The translations under genes were made by a program, and so were the position numbers. The notes under the pieces were generated by a model, which did not search any database, was not told the origin of the DNA, and saw nothing but the letters and a program-made list of their open reading frames with translations. Shown here one piece after another: positions 45,690 through 56,918 of a stretch of DNA of 64,000 nucleotides (the stretch's first letter is position 1; each line of letters begins with the position of its first letter). Source of the DNA: Tausonia pullulans (taxonomy: Eukaryota; Basidiomycota; Tremellomycetes; Cystofilobasidiales; Mrakiaceae); contig OX637639.1 of NCBI GenBank assembly GCA_951802195.1, positions 74,501-138,500 on the forward strand, given 5' to 3'.

Positions 45690-45802
45690 TTTCTCTTGCC
45701 TCGTCTCTCTTGCCTCGTCTCTCTTGCCTCGTCTCTCTTGCCTCGTCTCTCTTGCCTCGTCTCTCTTGCCTCGTCTCTCTTGCCTCGTCTCTCTTGCCTA
45801 GT
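45690..45802. repeat. 14-bp minisatellite, unit TCTCTTGCCTCGTC
   Basis: About eight nearly perfect head-to-tail copies of a 14-base unit made of C and T with G only at two positions. It begins about 60 bases after the stop codon of the membrane protein, so it is probably transcribed in that 3' UTR. Shorter, imperfect versions (CTCTTTTGCCTCACTTCTC) precede it and suggest how it arose. Because 14 is not a multiple of three, it gives repetitive open frames that are not genes. Confidence 0.92.
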
Positions 45803-45956
45803 CTCCTCGTGCTTCCATGTCTCTCTTTCTCTATCTCTCTACGACGGTCTAATCAGACATACCCCCCTCACCAACTCTCTCTTTTCTCGAACACTTTCGC
45901 ACCTTGCCTTTCGCTTTGTCTCATCAGCGGTCGTTGCTGCACTTGCTCGAAATTTT

Positions 45957-45984
45957 TTTGTGTGTGTGTGTGTGTTTTTTTTTT
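45957..45984. repeat. (GT)n and poly-T tract
   Basis: A short GT dinucleotide repeat of about eight units directly followed by about nine T, in the noncoding region between two plus-strand genes. No function is evident. Confidence 0.85.
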
Positions 45985-46308
45985 GCTCTTTCTTTTTTCT
46001 TTTCTTTTATTTCGTGGCCTCCTCCACCACACCGCTCTCCCTCGTATTCGTTCCTCGTTGATCGTTGGCTCCTCTTTTTCTCATACGAACCATGAGATGA
46101 CCGGTGTATCTCGCTTTGACAGTGGATAAATAGAAAGTCGGAGTCTTCGATGCATGTCATGCTTTTTCATTCGCCTACGTCACCTCGGCCCCGCAAAGGA
46201 CAGAAGTGCGCGTCATCGTCTCCCCCTCTCTTCCTTGGCCTCGAACTCGCCTGCCTGCCCGACTTCACCTGCAGTTGCCTCCCTCCCTCCCTACAACCAC
46301 CACCATCC

Positions 46309-47581
46309 ATGTCTTCCACACTCCCCGCCTCCTCCACCCGCCAGCGCACCAGTGCCTCCTCCACGCTCGCGCCCAACACCGATTCGGCCGGCGTCGACCA
46401 CTCGCGCGATGGACCTCAAGGCAAGGCGCTCAAGCGGCAGCCAACCATCTCTTGTACGTCCTGTCCCTTGGCCTCCGTTCCATCCCCTCTTCCCTTTAGA
46501 CCCAACCTTTCCCATTCCACAAGAAACTGACGCGGTGGTGCATGCGGGCGAGAACAGTCCTGAACAAGCTCATTCTCGCTTCCCTCGCGGTGTCGGCGTT
46601 CTACATTTGGTGCGATTTTCCATCACTATCATCCCTCACCCGTCTCCCCCGTACTAACTCCTCCCCGGATGAACCCAAGGCGCCTCTCCATCCAATCCAC
46701 CGCCGCAGGCGGATGGTGGAACCTTTTGACGGGCCACCACCCGGCCGAGAAGACTGTCGCTGAGGTGTGTCCCCTCTCCCTCCGCATCTTTTCTTCCCCG
46801 CTCTCTCTCTCCCCCCTTTCTTTCAACCACTGCTGACTCGTTGCGATTGTGTGGGATGGGAGCAGCAGGCCGCCTCCTCCAGAGCCTCCGCCGCCTCTGC
46901 TGCTCAGACGGGCGGAGCGGCCGCCGGGCCGGGGCAGCACCATGGTGCCGCAGGCGTGCCGGGTATCGAGCAGCAGATCTTGCAGCTGGCGGATTCCCTT
47001 GGGGTGAAGTGAGTGGGCCCACCGACTCTCTGTCTGTCTTTTTGAGCTGGAGGGGTCGAACAAGTGGGGCGTAGGGAAGAAAATAGCTGCTCGTCAGACG
47101 GGCCATATGGTCTTGGCTGACTCGCTTGGCCGGCTGGCGGCGAGCGAGCCGGATGGGAAACAATCGCGCCATTGCTGTCTCCTTCCGGGAGAGGGTGCAT
47201 GGCTGCGAAAGAACCAAGGTTACTCTTCGGCTTGAGTACAAGGGGTATGCACTCGGCTCCTTGGGTCTACCATCGTTGCGACCTTTCAGTGTCCAGGGAC
47301 GACAGCAGAGGGTGACGTCGCAGAACGAGACAGACATACAGAACGCTTGGGCTTCCCTACCCGACGCGCATTATATTGACGGCCTCTCCCTTTTTCCCAG
47401 GCCCCGGCAACTCACCGAGGCCATCGCCCCTCTCCTCACGCCGTCTCTCGTCTCGCCCGACGACCCGGCGTTCGATGACAAGTCCACCAACCAGGCCGCG
47501 GAGGAAGAGAAGGGCGCAGCTCAGGCCGTCGGTGGGGCACTGGGCACGGTTGGGACGATTCTGGACACTTTTGCGGACTAG
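46309..47581 (+). CDS. Small single-pass membrane protein of unknown function
   Basis: Not recognised. Five exons: 46309-46453, 46558-46609, 46680-46764, 46866-47008 and 47401-47581, all in phase. The N-terminus is Ser/Thr-rich (MSSTLPASSTRQRTSASST), followed by ALKRQPTISFLNKLILASLA and VSAFYIWRLSIQ, one hydrophobic helix. Then come GGWWNLLTGHHPAEKTVAE, an Ala/Gly-rich linker, PGIEQQILQLADSLGVKPRQ, LTEAIAPLLTPSLVSPDDPA and a C-terminus with AVGGALGTVGTILDTFAD. About 200 residues. The organisation suggests an organelle or ER membrane protein with a short helical domain, but nothing identifies it. The acceptor of exon 4 is a triple AG (AGCAGCAG at 46861-46868), so isoforms differing by one or two residues are possible. 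Confidence 0.68.
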
Positions 47582-48670
47582 AGGAAGGGACAATGAGAAG
47601 AAATACCCTGTTTAATTTGCTGAGTTTTATGATGGCATGATGCAAGCCGGACGATGGGTGTGCTTGCGCGTCTTCGAGCGAGCGAGCGAGCGGGCGAGGA
47701 AAAGGTGAGAGGGAGAGGGAGATGCAGTATAGAGAGACAGGCGATTTCGCACAAGGTAGCAGAGGAAAGCGATGGAAAAGAGAGCTCGAAAGAAGGATAC
47801 GCACGACAAGGCGCGAGAGAAGACGGATCGAATGGGAGAGAACCGCAGTGGAAGGCGTGGTGCTACCGTGGCCTTTCTTTTTCATATTCTATCCATCAAA
47901 TTACCCCAACTTAGAAGATACAACAACCTAAGTCAAGAGGAGGCAGCGGAAAGATCCCACTCGCGTTGAGCGTCCTGCCATCCCGTCAGTACGAGCCTCA
48001 TGTGTGCAGCACCAGCTGAAACGATCAGGGCGATCGAAGATAAGTCTATGTGGAAGAAGGATGTCCTCTACGACGATCCATTGCATCTCCATGAAGAAAC
48101 TGATAGCGCCACATAACTCCTCACAAGCTCCCCTAACCTCTCCTTCACCCCGTACTCCCACTTTCAACGAGATCCGATGAAACTTCATGTCCCTCGATGT
48201 CTTGCCCGCCTTCCCCTTGGCCTTCCTTCCGAGTCACTCCCCTACTCGGTGTTGGTCGGAAGCGGGGATGGTCTACGCCACGGATATCACCCTCGAGGAT
48301 GAAGCTGAAGTGGGCAGCGGCGAGATTGGAAAGAAGTTGGTTACGTTGCCTGAAGGGGGATGGAAGGGGGGCGCCGATTAGTGAGGAGGAAGGGAAGATG
48401 ATTCGCTTGAGATCCGCGCACATGTCCAGTCGACTCCCCTTGGTCAACAAATTAAACACGTCAGTATGCTTCTTAGAGAGAATTCAACAGACACATCACC
48501 CTCACTCTAAGCCTTACCAGAGCGGGCTCGCTGCGGACAAGTTGGAAGCCTGTCTTCTTCTGGTTCTTCCAATGGCCGGCGAATCGGCGATACCCGCGTA
48601 TAACTCGATGAGAGATTACAGACCTCAACCTTCATCTTGTTCACATGTTCATCAATCTATGTAGCCCAAC
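47582..48670. other. Convergent intergenic region
   Basis: Shared 3' side of a plus-strand and a minus-strand gene, about 1.1 kb. A short GAGC repeat (GCGAGCGAGCGAGCGG near 47685) and purine-rich sequence are present. No gene is supported. Confidence 0.45.
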
Positions 48671-49832
48671 CTATAGCTCCCTCTTTACCAGCTTTTCCAG
48701 CCGCTCCTTGACACCCCCAGCCTTTTCCCAGTCGGAATAAAGCAAGCGGTGAAATTCCATATCGCGGGACGGGAGGCCCTCCTGCGGATCACCCTTGCGG
48801 CCGTCCCATTGTCCGACCTGGCCTGGTGCCAACACCTTCTGAGCTAGCACGGTGCTCTCATAGGTGTACCCTAGTCGGCCTGCCGCTCTGTGAGATGGGA
48901 GGTTCAAAGGGTTACCTGTTGACATCGGATACAGAGGAATGAGTTGTTATTCGTGCAATCCGCGCGGAGAGACAACGTACAGGTCCAATCGACTCGCCTT
49001 GCGTTCCGAAGGAGTAAAAGGAATCAGCTGCTAATTTACCAGAATTGGGAGACAGAGGGAAACAACCGACCTCAAGCCATAGCCAGGCGGGTTCTCCGTC
49101 GGGAGGTTGAGCAGTTGATTGAGGAGGAGCGACATGGCATGCGTGTGGACGTGGGACCTTTGAGCATGCGGGAGGCTATTCGAAAAGGTACCATGTTCAG
49201 CTCCTGCCATTGAGCGGCAATGCACGCGCCTCGCGGCGCTCTCACATGGTGATGAAGCCGACCTCTCCCCGGAGCGCCGCCGGGTCACAATTGAGGTACC
49301 AAAGGATGCCTGCCAATGAACTCTCAGGAGAAGCCGCCGTCTTGTCGAAAATGACCCAGGGGAGGGTTTGCTGTTCGTCGACCATTTTAAGCGCGCGCGT
49401 AGGATCGAGCGTCAGCGCGCGATGGAAATGAACGACACGATACCAAGCCGCTCTTCCTCTCTTACCGGGTTCCGACGGAAGGCGGTCTCCATGTATTCGA
49501 GAAACTCGACAAAGTCTGTCGGCCAGTCCCTCCACATCCACTTCCAGAGGCCAGGGTGAGCGATAAGGGCCTCAAAGACTTTTTTGGCGTGGACACTGGG
49601 CTACAATGCAAGGCAGAAGGAGCTTCAGTCGTATTGCCCAAGAGAATAGAGGGGGAACGAGACCTACCACGAACGGCTCAAGCCGAACGTCGTGGCCCTC
49701 TGCCTCAAGCGGCGGGCCAAGAGGGATCGACGTCAAGCAGAAGTTGAGGTCATACTTGTCCGGTGGGATTTCCAGCGTTGCGAGGGCTTCCTCGCGCGAG
49801 AGGGGCGCAGGCGGGGAGTAGCGGTTGGGCAT
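48671..49832 (-). CDS. GNAT-family N-acetyltransferase (Acetyltransf_3, RimJ/RimL-like)
   Basis: Acetyl-CoA-dependent transferase; substrate unknown. Exon 1 (49832-49668) encodes MPNRYSPPAPLSREE and YDLNFCLTSIPLGPPLEAEG, then DVRLEPFV. The next exon gives HAKKVFEALIAHPGLWKWMW and TDFVEFLEYMETAFRRNP. A third starts QTLPWVIFDKTAASPESSLA and continues GILWYLNCDPAALRGEVGFI; this corresponds to GNAT strands 2-4. Then ILPHAQRSHVHTHAMSLLLN (acetyl-CoA-binding motif A region) and GYGLRRVDWTCNPLNLPSHR followed by AAGRLGYTYE, the typical motif B. It ends with EFHRLLYSDWEKAGGVKERL, the conserved C-terminal helix of this subfamily (stop 48671-48673). Similar genes are multicopy in basidiomycetes and often called GNAT family proteins. 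The exon joins restore the family alignment at each step. Confidence 0.87.
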
Positions 49833-51797
49833 GGTGGTTAAAGGAAAGGCAAGGGAGGCGACAGGCTATCGGGCGTCGCCGCCGGACCACGCAGATGTCT
49901 GTTACCGCCTACGCGAGATGACTCCCTCTTACCTGAGATGTAGGCGCCGGGATCCGATCATCCCGTGGGTCGAAAACAGAGAGACAGCTGAAGTCATCTT
50001 CTGCCAAGAGTAAACGAGCAAATGCGGGAGGAGACGAGATTACGTGCCTCGATGAGGACGTCTTCATTAGCTGCGCTTGGGGAAGAGATCGTTTGCTTGA
50101 AGAATGTTCGCACAATGGTTTTCCTACCATGAGAATTGAGGCGACATAAAAACAAGCTAGATGGGGTGAAACCCGGTGGATGAAGAGAGGCTGGGATGCG
50201 AGCGAAGAGACGATGGAGCCTTGCCCACTTGAGGAACTTTGGAAACGAGCCCGGGGGTGTCAGGCGAGCAGGAGTCAAAGAACGAGCACCCCTGGTGAAC
50301 GCCTCAAAGACCAGGAATATAACAGCAAGGGAGAGTACGGAGGTGATGGAATAGATCCCGAGGCGCTGAGAGAATTGCAAGGCATCCCGTCACGCTTGGG
50401 TGCGCATGATTTTGAGAATCTCGAGGTTCCAGATGGGGAGATCCCTTTGAGGCGGGGGGATAAGTATAACTTCTGTCAGAGAAAGAGTACGCAAGGCAAA
50501 CGCCAAGCTTAATCATCGAGCACTTCCTCAACCTTCCCCGACATAGTTCTATCTACAGTCGGTTCGCCATCCAACAAGTAAGATGCTGAGTTAATGCACT
50601 CATCACGTTCAGAATGGGCGTGGTGGACTTAACTGAGGTAACAGAGGTATTCGAAAGCGATGGAGGCGAAGTGGCCCATCTGTTTGAACTAAGGAGACCT
50701 CTATAGCTTTTTTCATGTCCTGCTTGATTCTCACAAGGTCCAGTTCGGGTCTGTCTGAGGTTCGAGGTACGAGGCAGGGCTCCCCGAACAGAGCCACGCC
50801 CACACGCGGCGGCTATGGGATTGGAGCTTGCGAGCACCTCATCCAGCGCGCAGAGGATTGACTAGTCCTCCAGGGGGACAAGTGTGAACGATGCCAATAG
50901 AGTGGCTGGCGGTTCAGAGCGAGGACTGCTGAGAAGATGATGATTGAGAGTTCAGAGAGCAAGCGAGCTTTCTCCCTGTTCCCTATAGTCTATCTGCTGA
51001 GCCACGAACCGGTCTCCTTGCTCTGAGGACCGTCGTCACATTGCTCTTCATATAAGACAGGAACTAATGAAGTGAGAAGACGATTAAGTCTGGGTTATAA
51101 TATTGGATGAGAGCGGAGCGAGTGAGATGGCGCGCGGGCGGTGGTCGCCCTGAATCGCATACACTCAGCCATCAATCGAAACCTTTTTGCTCTCTTTTTG
51201 TGACGATGACTCATACCAGGAAGGTTCGAGCTGGTTCGTCGTAAGGAGTAAGGATGATATGTGTCGTCTTGACAAGCCGCAGCGCAAGCCTGGCTGGGTC
51301 TTCGGCGTGCCCGAATGACATCCTCCCGTGAGGCATTCACTCCCTCCTTTCGGCTCTTCTTCTCCAACCTTTGCCCTTCTCGCGCTGCCGCCCCGTCTCG
51401 GAGCCAGGCCCGTCGTCTCCCGCAGCTCGGTTTCCCGGCATATCCCCCTTCTCATCTGCAGACAGATACCACTGCTAGCGCCCCCACCTCTTCCACGTCT
51501 CAAGACCGTCTCCTGCTGGAGGTGTCGCCTTCGCGCGCGGGCTCTTTTCCTCGACCCCTTCTCAGGCCTTCCTTCCAGTCGACTTCTGCCCCTTGCCTGT
51601 GCAGTTGGATATCCTCTTCCACCAGATACACTTCCGGACGCGTGAGTCGTTCGTCGCGTGCTGTCTCGCTCTTTGCCTCGCGAGGTTACTGCCGTCGCGC
51701 CTGCCCGATCTGCCGCTCACGCCACGCCCATTGTCTCTACCTTCCCTCCGGGTCTTTCTTATATCTCTCACACACATAGCTCTACGCATATCCTACT
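49833..51797. other. Divergent intergenic region of about 2 kb
   Basis: Lies between the GNAT gene and the KH-domain gene. A minus-strand stretch near 49,950-50,050 encodes LLLAEDDFSCLSVFDPRDDR ending at a GTAAGA donor; it might be an upstream leader exon of the acetyltransferase, but no coding role is supported. Pyrimidine-rich sequence precedes 51798, as expected for a leader. Nothing else is recognised. Confidence 0.4.
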
Positions 51798-54700
51798 ATG
51801 GATCTCTACACTACCTCTTTCCTCCTCGCCGCGCCGCAGACAGCGTCCTCCGCGGACCTCCAGCGGCTCGCGCTTGAGATCGGCTCCCGCGAGGGCTGCC
51901 TCGTCTCCGTTGCGCCGGAGCCTCAGGGTCAAGGCTGGAACTTCCTTCTGAGTGGTAGCTATGTCCAGGTCATGAGTGCCCGGGGAGCTGTTCTCCGGCA
52001 AGTACCGAGAAAGGTGTGTCGTACTGGTTGTCCTTGTTCTCTTCCCTCGCGCCTTGCCGCGCGTACTCCTTCGTTCGCACGGCAGCACTCTCCCTCTCTC
52101 CCACCATCGCTCCTTCTTTGGCCCACAAACGCACACCTCCCCTGACTCTTTTCCCCATTCCACTCCTCTCCATGGCAGATTACCTCCCGTATCAAGCTTC
52201 CCCGCTCCGAAATTCTCGACTCCCCGCTCTCAGCTTCCTGCACGCTCAAGCCGGACATTCGCCGACGACTCGACGAGATCGCCTCCCAGACGAGGGCGTT
52301 CCTCTCCGTGGTCAACCCTGAGGGACCTTCGTCTTCCTCGGGAGGCGGCAACGCCCATAAGGCCGTTAGCGGAGGAGGAGGAGGGCAAGGAAGCGACGCG
52401 TCCGGCTCGACCCCCTCCAAGACTGGCGTTGGTGACCACGGGCGTCGCCCGAGTGAGGACATCTCGGAGGGCTGTGCGGCTGCTTTTACATCTGCCGGAG
52501 GAGGAAACAGCAACAGTGGACCTCCTGGCTCCGGAGCCTTCGGTCTCGAGACAGAGCGGATGTGCGAGATTGTTCTCGAGGGGGACGCGTCGGCCGTGGA
52601 GGCGGCCAAGGTTCGTGTGCTGGTGATGCTCGATCAGCTCGTGAGTAATGATTGCCGCTCTAGTCTTCATCGCCCGCACTGAGCTGACGAAAGTTTCGTC
52701 TACAGAGTGGCCTCCACGCCGATGTGTGTGAGATTGACCACAAGCTGCACGCGATCGTTGCTTCTCGGAAGCGCTGTGTGATTCAGACAATCCAGGAGGA
52801 GACGGGGACGAACATCTACTTCCCCTCGGTCGGTGCCGGGAGAGGAGCAGGACCCTCACTATCGGGTGGCCTCGGGTCGTCTTCCCTTCATCCTCTGCAC
52901 GGCGGAGCAGGCTACTCGCAGCAGCACCCGCACCCTCAACATCACATCAATCGTTCGCCTGTGCCCTTCCCGGCAATTCCGCTTCACCATCAGCAGCAGT
53001 CACCTCATCTACACCACGGGCAGCAGCCGTACCCGCAGCTCCCGCATCAGCAACAGTACGGCGGTGGAGGTGTTGGTTTCCCCGGCCAGCAACAGCCGCA
53101 GCAGCCGCACAGCGGAAGCGGCGGTCTCTACCCTCCACAGCACCACGGCCACAACCACCACCAGCCTTACCGACCTGGCGGCGGTGGTGGACCACCCCAT
53201 CACAACCACCAGCCGCCTCCCCATTCACCCCACCGCACCCCCTTGAGCCCCTTCGCCCCTCATGGCTCGCCCATACCTTTCGGACGTGGTCCTTCTCCCT
53301 CCCCTTCGCACTCGCCCTACCCCGCCTCCTCCGAGATGAGTGCCTCACCAACAACTCTCGGCGTGCCTCACGGCTCTCCACTTGACGCCATTTGGATCAC
53401 GGGCGAGTTCTTTGGGGTCCAGCGCGCTCGGGACATGCTCTACCAGTGTTCGGCGATGAAAGTCCGCGCGAAGAGCATCGTCTCGAGGGACGCGGCCATT
53501 TTGCCGAGGAAATTGGATTGGCTGTTGACGGAGAGGTTGGAGGAGATTAGGGTGATCATGAGTGACAATGGGACGTTTGTGGCATTTCCAGCGATTGGCA
53601 GCCAGGTCAGTCCGTTTGGGCTTGTGTGTGCGAAGAGCGGCCTAGTCTGATCCTTCCTCCCTTCATTAGGCGAGTCTCATCACCGTCTTTGGCGACCAGC
53701 GCGTCAACATTGAGCGCACCATCCGGTCGATCATGCAGCTCGTGCGTTCTCCCTTCGCTTCTTCTCTTTCTTTCTCTCACAGACCCAGTCCCGACCCTTC
53801 CTATTTCTCAGGCTTGCCAATATTACGTTGCCTCCTTCTGGCTCCTCCCGATCTCCTTCGATGTCCTCATGCCCTCTGCGACGATCAACCCGGCTCAAAT
53901 GCAACCGACGCTTCAGCGGATCGCCAACGCGTCCGGTGCCGAGATTGTCTTCAAGAGCAACTGCTTTGAGATGCATGGCATCGAGAAGGCCGTCCGGGAT
54001 GCTGTTGCAATGGTCCTCGAGCTGGAGGTGATCAAGGTGTGTTTGAGGTGGGTAGTTCTAAATCTGGCGGGCGACTGACAGTAGGTGCCCTCAGAACTTT
54101 CACCACGAGATCCGGTTCCAGGTCGAGCTCGCCAACGAGCATCGCGAGTTTATTTCGGGCAAGAAGAACGGCAAGATCAACAAGATCATGAAGATGGCTA
54201 ACGTCAAGATCAAATTTGAGACGTGAGCGTGTATGCGGCCCTTTTTATTTTTCGAGAACTGACCCCTTTTGCGTATAGGTTCAACGATTACAACTTCCTC
54301 ATGGACGTTGCAGGCAATGACGTCGGTGCGCTCCACGGGCTGTCGATGCTCCAGGAGGAACTGCCCGCTGAAGTCTCATTCCATGTGCCTGAGGTGCGCG
54401 CGCTCCACCCCCATCACCTCCCTTCCGTTCTCTTCGATTGACCTGCCACGCTTTTCGTTCCAGAGCTACCACAAGCGCATCATCGGCGTTGGCGGGAAAA
54501 ACATTCAGCGTATCATGAAGAAATACGGTGTCTACGTCAAGTTTTCCAACGCTGAGGAGTTCGCCCAGCTCGGCGGGTATGTTGACAACGAGGACAACGT
54601 CGTCGCGAGGACGCCGGGAAAGAACGCGGGAAGTCTCGATCTGCTCAAGCAGGCTGTCATGGAGCTCGTCAATCCGAAGGTAAGGAAGAGTCAGATGACT

Positions 54701-56516
54701 CCTAGATAAGGGTTCTTCGATGCTGAATAATTTCACTTTCACAGGACAAGGACTACACTGTTGAAACGATCTCGATCCCCCGAAGATATCATCGCACGTT
54801 GCTCGGCGAGAAGTCGATTTTCATTCACGACATCGAGCATAAGACCAATTCAGTTGTTCGCTTCCCAAACAAGGAGACCGCATCTGAGTTCGCAGCGCTC
54901 TTTCATCGGAAGCAGCAGCAGCAGCTGACAGACGCTTTTTTTTACTGAAGCATCGTCACCATCTTTGGGCCCGAGTCCCAAGTCCATATCGCTGCGGCCA
55001 TGCTGCTGGACCACGTGCCTTTCGAAGCGGACCTCCACGTCCCATACGCGCCAGACCTCGGCCGAGTTGTGTCGACACACGATCTTCTTCAGCTCGTGAG
55101 CCACCTCTCTCCTTGAACCTTTCTAGTAAATCCTTTCTTATAGCCCTTCTTTATCAGGTCGAGCGCCTGAAACGCGATCTCCAGATCGCCATCATCCCAC
55201 CGACGCGCTTCATCCAGGGCGAAGACTCGCTCTTTAAGTTCCGTTGCCAGAGATCCAACATCGACTTTCTCGGCTCGGCCCGCGACGCACTCGAGGAGTA
55301 CCTGGTCTCCCGTAAGGTTGGCGTCTACCCTTCGAGCGCGAGAGCACGGAACGACTCGTTTGCAGACGCATTCCCGCACTTCAACTCGGCACTGCTGCCT
55401 TCAAAGTTCACGATTCGTGGGTCGTTACTCGTTTCGCCTCTTAGGGTTATTCTTGCTGACTTTGTCGCTTCCCCTTTAGCCGAGACTGAGGTCGCCGGCG
55501 TGGGCGAGTCGCTTCTTCAGCGTGGGCTCCGGCCGATCCCTTCAGCCTCAGACGTCAAGGCGCTCTTCGATGCCCCACATGGGTACTACGGCGAGTCATC
55601 GTCGTCGCACGCTACCTCGGCGTCGTACGACAGTGCCGCTGGTGAGTCATTGGACGCGGCCCATGGTGGCAGTGGGGGAGGCGCAACCGTCAGCGGCGCG
55701 CGTGCATCCTCACCGACGACGCAGACAACAAATGGTGGCAGCGGTTATGACTCGTCTTCGATGGGAAGGGCAGCTGGACGCCCGGCATCGACTTCGTACG
55801 CTCGGCACCAGCTCTCGGAGTTTTGGGCTCCTCCGGCTCCTCCTCCTCAGCCTGCCCCTTACTCGCACTCGCACTCGCACTCTCACTCTTCGAGCCACCG
55901 CCACCACGCCCACTCTTCATCGCCTTACCATGAGCGGACCCACTCGTCCTTCCCGGTCCCGTCGTCGGCCCCTCCTCACCAACTGAACCACCCGTCCTCG
56001 CCGTCGTCGTCCTCTCGTCCCTCTGCGGCCGACGAGAGCGTTCTTAAGCGTGGATCAGACCCGATGCTCGCGTCCAAGCTCAGAGACATGAACATGACTG
56101 CTTCCGGACCCGGTGGGGGAGGTGACTTGAACGTCTCGTCCGGGGGCGGTCGCGGTGGCAGCAGCTCGTCGTCCTCGTTCCACCGGACGCTCTCCTCCCA
56201 CCGCGCTCAGTCGCTTGACATGTCCTCCCTCCCGTCACTCTCGTCGTCCTCTTCATCTGTCCGATACGGCGGCGGCGGTGTGCCCAGCAGCCCAACGACC
56301 AGCACTACCGGCGGCGGGCAGAGCGTCCCGAGCCCTCCCTCATCGGCGGTTCTTCCGCGATTCCCCAACATCAACGGACCGGGCCCGGGCATCGCGTCCT
56401 TGCAAGCATCTTCGAACGCTTCGTCCGGAGGAGGTGGTGGCAAGGTCGTCTACCATAGTGCTCAGTCTCAAGTGGATGAGGTGGCGCGCGTTATCCAGTC
56501 GCTCGAGCTCTCCTGA
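51798..56516 (+). CDS. Multi-KH-domain RNA-binding protein
   Basis: Large cytoplasmic RNA-binding protein of about 1,300 residues, related to the fungal KH protein group of yeast YLL032C. Exon 1 is 51798-52013, exon 2 starts at 52179. Successive KH-like units are visible: HADVCEIDHKLHAIVASRKR with CVIQTIQEETGTNIYFPS; RKLDWLLTERLEEIRVIMSD with ASLITVFGDQRVNIERTIRS; EIRFQVELANEHREFISGKK with NGKINKIMKMANVKIKFE; YHKRIIGVGGKNIQRIMKKY with GVYVKFSN, the best GxxG loop; and ISIPRRYHRTLLGEKSIFIH with VVTIFGPESQVHIAAAMLLD. Between the first units lies a long His/Gln/Pro/Gly-rich insert (LPHQQQYGGGGVGFPGQQQP). The C-terminus is Ser/Gly-rich with SHSHSHSHSSSHRHH. One intron near 54,892 uses a weak GTTCGC donor. 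Low-complexity segments suggest granule partition; that is inference. Confidence 0.86.
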
Positions 56517-56918
56517 GTGCGCTCTCTCTTCACTCTTTCGGTTTTCTTTAGTCTCTCCTTCTTTCCTCTTCTCTTTCCTCTGTATGTACCATCGCAAATG
56601 AGCCCCTCTCCTCTTTTCTCGTCTCCTCGCCCACGGTTTCAAGCTTGCTGTCCTCCTAGCCCGTCCCCTCCTCCCTCTCGCCTCCCTCGTCACCCACAGT
56701 TCCCGCATAGCCCTCTCTGCTTCTTCCTTCTCGTCTCCCCTTCCCGGAACCTCAGCCTGGCCTATGTGTGTCTCTTTGATCCCGCCGCCGCACCCCCTTG
56801 TCCTCTGTGAATTTACCTCTTTCACTCTCTCGAAACCTATATATGGCCGTCAGCTCTCCCTTTCCCCATCTGTCTTCATCATCATACATGCATCTTGAAG
56901 ACCTCTGCTTGATTACCC

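Noticed and set aside
45666-46129. Repetitive open frames over the minisatellite (LPRLSCLVSLASSL repeats)
   Set aside because: Created by translation of a 14-bp tandem repeat; no start context, no splice signals, three frames equally open.
49994-50380. Minus-strand frame with a hydrophobic stretch (IYSITSVLSLAVIFLVF)
   Set aside because: Isolated, no conserved motif, and the opposite strand is also open; too weak to call.
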